From Oscarella lobularis (taxonomy: Eukaryota > Porifera > Homoscleromorpha > Homosclerophorida > Oscarellidae): a DNA stretch of 64,000 nucleotides. The notes beneath the pieces are model-generated. The model was not told the origin of the DNA. It did not search any database and worked only from the letters and a program-made list of their open reading frames with translations. Shown here piece by piece: positions 58,031 to 64,000 of the stretch. A program made the translations under genes and the position numbers. Location of the stretch: NCBI RefSeq assembly GCF_947507565.1, contig NC_089188.1, positions 1,550,001 to 1,614,000 on the forward strand, given 5' to 3'. The stretch's first letter is position 1. Each line of letters starts with the position of its first letter.

Positions 58031-61000
58031 ATGCCAGAAGTACGAACGACGAACGGTTTTTACGACGGCGACGACGACGATTTGGTCGCCGTCGAGAAGA
58101 TGAATCCGAGGGATTTCAACGACGCTTGGGCCGACATTCAACACAAGACATTTCGCAATTGGATCAATAATCAACTCAAGGACAAAAGTCCGTGGCGCGT
58201 CGAAGATCTGTCGACAGATTTCCAAGACGGCTGCGTCCTCTGTCGTCTTCTCGAAATTCTCTCGGAAAAATCGCTCGGACGGTAAAAGGAATTTTTTTGT
58301 TGATACGATTTCATTTTTTTCTCTTCTCCTTTAGGTGGTTCAAGAATCGGGAGAAGGTTCGTTTCAAGCATCACAAACTGGAGAACATATCGACGGCGCT
58401 CCGATTCATGGAAGCCGAGAACATGAAACTCGTTAATATCGGTAAGAGAAAACGATTCTTTCGCGTCTCGCTCGTCGCTTGGATACGACGAGGCGTCGCC
58501 AAGGGAAACCGTCGCGAGAATAACCGCGTTTGGGTGGGCGCCACCCACCCCTTATGTAGGCGGCGAAGACGTTTATAATGGAAATCTCAAGCTGATACTC
58601 GGTATCGTCTGGCGACTCATTCTCCGCTATCAAATCTCGCTCGGACGCGACGGCGGTTCGAGCGGGGGCCCCGGCGGCAGCGGCGGCGACAAGGGATCCT
58701 CGAGACGAAATGTTTCCGCAAAGAAAGTTCTTCTCGGTTGGGTTCAGTCGTGCGTTCCCGATATCAACGTGGGCAATTTCACAAGCCATTGGCGCGACGG
58801 CGTGGCATTGAGTGCGCTCGTGGAACACCTGAAGCCGGGCTCCTGTCCGAATTATAAGAACCTGAATCGAAGCCAGCAACTCGCTAATTGTCAAGATGCC
58901 ATGGGGATAGCCGAAAGGGAGCTCGGCATTCCTATGTTGCTAACGCCGGAAGACATGGTGAACCCGGAAGTCGACGAGCTGAGCGTCATGACGTACGTTT
59001 CCTATTTTTGCGGGGTGAATTCGCCGGGCGCCGAGAGTCTTCTCAAGTGGGTCAACTCCATGATTCCCGACTACGGAATCACGAATTTCACGTCGGATTG
59101 GCGCGACGGGCGCGCCTTGTGCGCGCTCGTCGACGCACTCGCGCCCGGTCTCTGCCCCGATCACAAGCAGCTCGACGCTTCGCGCGCTTTGGACAACGTC
59201 AAGCGGGGCATGCAGCTGGGCGAATCGAAGTTGCGAATCAAGCCGACGCTGACGCCGGAAGAGTTTGCCGATCCTCATCTCGATCAAGTCAGCATGATGA
59301 CGTATTTGTCGTGGTTTCGATCGGCGTCGCCCGTTCACGGTGCCGCGCAAAAGTGCACCGTCGGCGGCGAGGGAATAGCGGGAGGAAAGGTCGGCGTCGA
59401 GACGGAATTTCGAATCAAAACGGGCGGCGACGAATCGATAAAAGCGTCGCGCATCAAAGCGACGGTCTACGATCCGTCTGGCAAAGCGGTCAAAGTGAAA
59501 GTTCGAGACAGCGAAGACGGAGTCGTCTCCGTCAAGTACACTCCCGTCGTGCCGGGCACTTACACTGTCGTCGCTTTCTGCGACGACGAGGAAATCTCCC
59601 AGTCGCCGTTTCATCCGAAATTCGAAATTCCGCCCCAAGCGTCTTGTTGTCGCGTTCACGGCGCCGGTCTCAGCGATGCGATCGTCAACGAGCCGACGTC
59701 GTTTTATTTCGAAGAAGGAAAAGAAGCCGGATGCGGCGAGATGATGGCGAGCGTCGTCGATCCGAGCGGAAAGGCAATCGCCGTCAGCGTCAAAGACGAC
59801 GGCGGCGACGGGTCGCGAAAGCGAATCGAGTACACGCCGACGGAAGTCGGCACGTATCGCGTTGCCGTCACGTGGGCCGGAGAGGACGTGCCGGGCGGGC
59901 CGTTTCGCGTCAACGTCGTCGATCCGAAGAAGTGCGTCTGCGTCGGCGACGGAATCGAACGCGCCGTTCTCAATCAACCGGCGCGTTTTTCCGTTCGAAC
60001 GGACGGCGCCGGACCGGGCGTTCTTAGTGCCGTCGCGTACGGCCCGACGTCGCGCGTACCCGTCGAAATCGTTCGCGACAGCGACGGCGCCTACTTGGCC
60101 GAGTATCGACCGACAGAATTGGGCGACTATTCGCTCGAAGTCAAATGGGGCGGACGACTCGTCGGCGTCGACGGGGCTCCGCACGTCGTTCGATGCATCT
60201 CCGGCGTCGATCCGAGCAAGGTGAAAGTAACGCGACCGCCGCCGTCGACCAAATCGGGTCTCTACGCGCTCGGACGGCCCTTGGAATTCAAAGTCAACTC
60301 GGAACAGGCGGGAGCCGGAAAACTAACCGCGTCCGCGGTGAACAAATTGACAGGCAAAGCGGCGTCGGTTCGCGTATTGAAGGATAAGGAAGGACAGTAT
60401 CGAGTTGAAGTGAAGCCCGACGAGCGAGGCGAATACAACGTCGACTTTCGATACGACGACTTGGAAATACCTGGCAATCCGCAGGCACTTTCCGTCGTCG
60501 ACGCGCCGAACGCAAAAAAGGTGAAAATCATCGAAGGACCGAATGGAACAGATCTGCTTCTCGATCAAGATGCTCAATTCTTCGTCGACACGAAAGACGC
60601 CGGTTTCGGTCAGCTGACGGCGACCGTCCAAACGACGAGCGGTATCGGCACGGAGAACGCGAACGTCTACGTGAAACGAATGGAAGACGGTAAATTCGCC
60701 GTCGGCATGTCGGCGAACGAAGCCGACGACTATTATCTCAACATCTGGTGGGACGATCAGCCCGTCGAAAGTTCGCCGATCGTCGTTCGATTTCGCGAGC
60801 CGCCCGACGCCGCCAAAGTCAAAGTGAACGCGTCGTCGTCGCTACCGCGAAAGATGTTCGTCGGACGACCCTTCCAATTCGACGTCGACACGTCGCGCGC
60901 CGGCAGCGGTCGTCTGACGGCGCGCTCGGTGCGACGACGAACTGGACAGCGTCAGAACGTCGACGTCGTCGACGTCGGCTACGGTCGTCACGTCGTCAAA

Positions 61001-64000
61001 TTCGATCCGAACGTCGCCGACGATTACGAATTGGAGTTGGTGTGGGGCGACGAAACGGTGCCCGGGAAACCGGTCGAAGTCAAGTATCTCGAGCCGCCCG
61101 ACGCTTCCAAAGTCAAGTGCAAGACTCTATTGAAGCCCGACGAGGAGGCAATCGTCGGCGAAAGAAAGTCGCTCGTTTTCGACACGCTCTTTGCGGGCAC
61201 GGGAAAACTGAGCGCCTACGTTCATAGCGAAGAACACGGGCCTCTCGACGTCGTCGAAGTCGAAGAAGCGACGGACGTGCGCGGCGAGTACAAAGTCTCG
61301 TTTACGCCGCGTCATCCCGACGAATACGTCGTCGACGTCTTCTGGGACGGCGTTCCCGTGCCGTGCAGTCCCGTCGCCATCAAAGCGATTCAGCCGTCGA
61401 ATCCGAATCGAGTGAAGCTAATCGGTGCCGGTGCGCCGTCGAAGCCCGTTCGCGTCGGCCAAGCCGTTCGCATGACGTTCGACACGTCCGAAGCGGGACG
61501 CGGTCAATTGACGACGGTCGCGACCGGTCGAAAAACGGGTCCCGTTCCCGTTCAAGTGCGGGAAATTCTCGACGGACGATACGAAGTCGTTTTCACGCCC
61601 GAATGCGAGGACAAGTTCAACGTGATGGTCCAATGGAACGGCGAACCGATTCCCGGCGCTCCGTTCGCCGTCAAAGTCGAAGCGTCGACGAGCGACGTCG
61701 CCGATTCGTCGAAAGTGAAAATTGCTTCGGCGTCGCCGCGCGACGGCGACTTTCGCGTCGGTCAATCGGCCGAAATCGTTCTCGACGCGCGCGACGCCGG
61801 CGACGGCGTGCCGTCCGTTCACGTGACGGGCACGCGAACGGGTGCGACATCGGCCGAAGTGTTCGACGTCGGCAACGGGCAATACATGGCGACGTTTACG
61901 CCGGACAAAGCCGATCGTTACACGATCGAATTATTCTGGGACGACGAGGAAATCGAAGCGAGTCCCATAGCGATGAAGTGTTTGCCGAGAAAGTCGGACT
62001 TATCGAAAATTCGCGTCTCCGAACTCGAACCGGGCGTCGTCTTGCAACCGGTGAAATTCTACGTCAATACGGGCGAAGCCGGCGACGGAGAATTGTTGGT
62101 GAGAACGCGCGGTCCGACGAACGGATCGACGCCCGATTTCGTTTTCGAGTCAGCCGGCGACGGGCTCTACGAGGCTAACTACGTGCCGAACGCGCCCGGC
62201 GTTCACGACTTTGACGTGACGTGGTCGGGCGAGCCGATACCGGGGAGTCCGTTTCGCGTGAACGTGATGGGAAATAGCGACGCGAGTCGCGTAACGGTCA
62301 GCGGACGCGCGTTGGAAAACGACGACGATTTTCTGATTGGGGAACCGGCCGAATTGGACGTCGACGCGTCGCGAGCGCCGCGCGGAAAGTTGACCGGTCA
62401 CGCCGTCGGCACGAAGGACTACATGCCGCAGCACGTCGAAATCACCGATTTGGATAACGGACAATACGCGGTTCGCTTCACCGCCAACGAACCGGACACG
62501 TACATGCTCTGTCTCAAGTACAACGGCGAAAACGTTTTGGGCAGTCCATTCAAATTGAAATACGTTCAGCCGCCCGATCCGTCGCTCGTAGAAATCCAAG
62601 GCCTTCGCAACGGAATCGTTTTCGAACCGATACGATTTCGCGTCGACGCGCGTCGCGCCGGATCCGGGGAACTTCTCGTTCGCGCCGCCGGACCGACGGC
62701 AGGCGGGCCGTCCGATTTCGATTTGCGTAACACTGGCAACGGTTTGTTCGTCGCCGTCTACGTGCCGACGGCTGCCGGCGATCATTCGTTTCACGTGACC
62801 TGGTCCGGCATTCACATTCCCGGTAGCCCGTTTAAAGTGAACGTCGCCGCCGGACGAGAAGGAAAGGCGAAGATGATCGAAGCGGCCGAAGTGCCGGATA
62901 GCAAAGTCGAAGCCGGAACGCCCGTCGAAGTGGTCGTCAACACGCGAAAGGGAGGAAAAGGCGGCAAATTGACGGCGTCGTGTCGAGGATTGCACGTCGG
63001 CGTCGTGCACGTGAAAGTGGAGACGAATCGTCGCAACGGAACGTCGATCGTCCGCTTCGTTCCGCCCCAAGTCGACGACTACACGCTCGACGTTCTCTGG
63101 GACGGCAAACACATACGCGACAGTCCGTTTCACGTGCACGCCTACGGCTCCGGCAAAACGCTACGTCAGAACACGATCGGCGTGACGGCGTCCCACTGCA
63201 GCGTTCTCGAACCACGCGTCAGCGAGGACAATCCCTTCTTTTCCGTCGGTCAACCCGTTCGCTACGTCGTTCAAACGCCCGGCGTTCCCGCTCGTCACGT
63301 CGTCGCCATAGCGACCGGTCCCAAAGGAAACTGCCCGACGACCGTTCAAAACGTCGGCAACGGATCGTTCGCCGTCGACGTCGTCCCGCCGTCGCCGGGA
63401 ACGTATCGTCTCGTCTTCAAAGTCTTCGACAAGCCTCTGCCGCGTTGCCCCTTCCTTTTCGTCGCCGGTCAACCTCAATATAATCCGTCGAAGGTCGTCG
63501 TGACGGGCGACGGGATCGACAATCAAGCCTTTCGTCTCGGCGCTACGTGCAATTTGGACGTCGACGCTCGTCGCGCCGGAACCGGGCGACTTCTCGTCGA
63601 CGCGTCCGGACCCATAACGGACAGCAAAGAGCTGGAGGTCATCGACAACGAAGACGGATCGTACGTCGTTCGGTTCAAGCCCGTTCGTCCCGGCGAATAT
63701 CAACTCGACGTCGTTTGGGTCGATAAACCCGTGCCGGGAAGTCCGTTTCAATTTCGCTTCTTTCGCGGTTCGGTCAGCGTCGACGCGAAGAGTCTTCGCG
63801 CCGAAGGCGTCGGTCTGTCCAAGGCGGACGTCGGCGAGAAAGCCGAGTTCGTCGTTCGGGGCTTGGACGGCGCCGCCGACGAGAGCAATCTCGAAGCGAC
63901 CTGCCACGGCGTCAAAGCGATCGCTCGCGTCTTCATCGATTCGGTTAGCGACGGCGTTGCGCGCGGTCACTACATCGTGCCGACGGCGGGTGCGTATCTC
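58031..64000 (+). CDS. Filamin with three CH domains (3' end outside window)
   Basis: Filamins crosslink actin and tether membrane proteins. The 1,933 residues seen comprise CH1 (about 38-141; HKTFRNWINNQL, DFQDGCVLCRLLEIL), a Gly/Ser linker (about 150-166), CH2 (about 173-270; LGWVQSCVPDINVGNFTSHW) and CH3 (about 276-376; LLKWVNSMIPDYGITNFTSDW). Then, from about 382, come 15 full filamin Ig-like repeats and the start of a 16th. Each has the ...DVDTS(R)AG(S)G... centre and a GSPF/GAPF-type end (e.g. VPGGPFRVNVV, IPGSPFKVNVA). Exons: 58031-58281, 58335-58441, then one exon from 58560 to the window end (over 5.4 kb). Most filamins have two CH domains; a third recalls the insect filamin Jitterbug. 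GC content and GAC/GTC codon use are far higher than in neighbouring genes. The dimerisation repeat is not in the window. Confidence 0.93.

Noticed and set aside
58888-60027. Long plus ORF of 379 codons, very rich in Arg and Ser
   Set aside because: It is the +1 shadow of the filamin exon, caused by its GAC/GTC-rich codons; the filamin frame is fully conserved here.
58940-63970. Several long minus-strand ORFs over the filamin gene (up to 414 codons)
   Set aside because: Antisense shadows of the same biased codon use; no family motifs.
1-64000. tRNA, rRNA or CRISPR-like arrays
   Set aside because: No cloverleaf with conserved A/B boxes, no rRNA segments and no regularly spaced repeats were seen.

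Overview
The window is nuclear DNA from an intron-rich animal. Nearly every gene is split by spliceosomal introns of about 45-70 nt. It encodes metazoan signalling, adhesion and chromatin proteins: UNC80, Integrator subunit 6, a SHIP phosphatase with SH2 and SAM domains, FARP-type RhoGEFs, filamin and TBL1X/TBL1XR1. Very short introns, tightly packed genes and mid-range GC suggest an early-branching animal with a compact genome, such as a homoscleromorph sponge. That assignment is inference; no marker gene in the window proves it.

Layout. 1-6839 (+): 3' two-thirds of UNC80. 7157-10422 (+): INTS6. 10525-11362 (+): small secreted SGNH hydrolase. 11422-12719 (+): SLC35A5-type nucleotide-sugar transporter. 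12720-14860: gene-poor, with one possible small minus-strand gene. 14865-25370: a tandem duplication of about 5.3 kb. Each unit carries a 15-exon gene for a secreted multi-lectin protein (about 1,095 aa: four H-type-lectin-like modules, Kazal, C-type lectin, three EGF, C-type lectin). A broken, partly inverted PARG fragment lies at the junction. 25156-27097 (-): intact PARG. 27152-28021 (+): CCDC160-like coiled coil. 28078-28867 (-): pseudouridine-5'-phosphatase (PUDP). 29093-31525 (+): TBL1X/TBL1XR1. 31797-37219 (+): SHIP/INPPL1. 37494-43180, 43779-48940 and 49530-55738 (+): three tandem FARP-like RhoGEF genes, each with a FYVE-like zinc finger inserted between the two PH domains. 55900-57117 (-): single-exon TPR-like gene. 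58031 to the end (+): a filamin with three CH domains and at least 15 immunoglobulin-like repeats, mostly in one giant exon, running off the window.

Gene models were built by hand. I matched conserved protein blocks to family knowledge, then placed GT-AG (or GC-AG) junctions so that phases agree. Full-length multi-exon models keep one open frame from ATG to stop. Functional links are loose: several genes concern phosphoinositide, Rho and actin control (SHIP, FARP trio, filamin). PARG, PUDP, TBL1X and INTS6 are housekeeping nuclear or nucleotide functions.

The most unusual items are the FERM-DH-PH-FYVE-PH triplication, the duplicated multi-lectin gene with its scrambled PARG junction, and a raised number of GC-AG introns (about 9 of about 220 by hand count).
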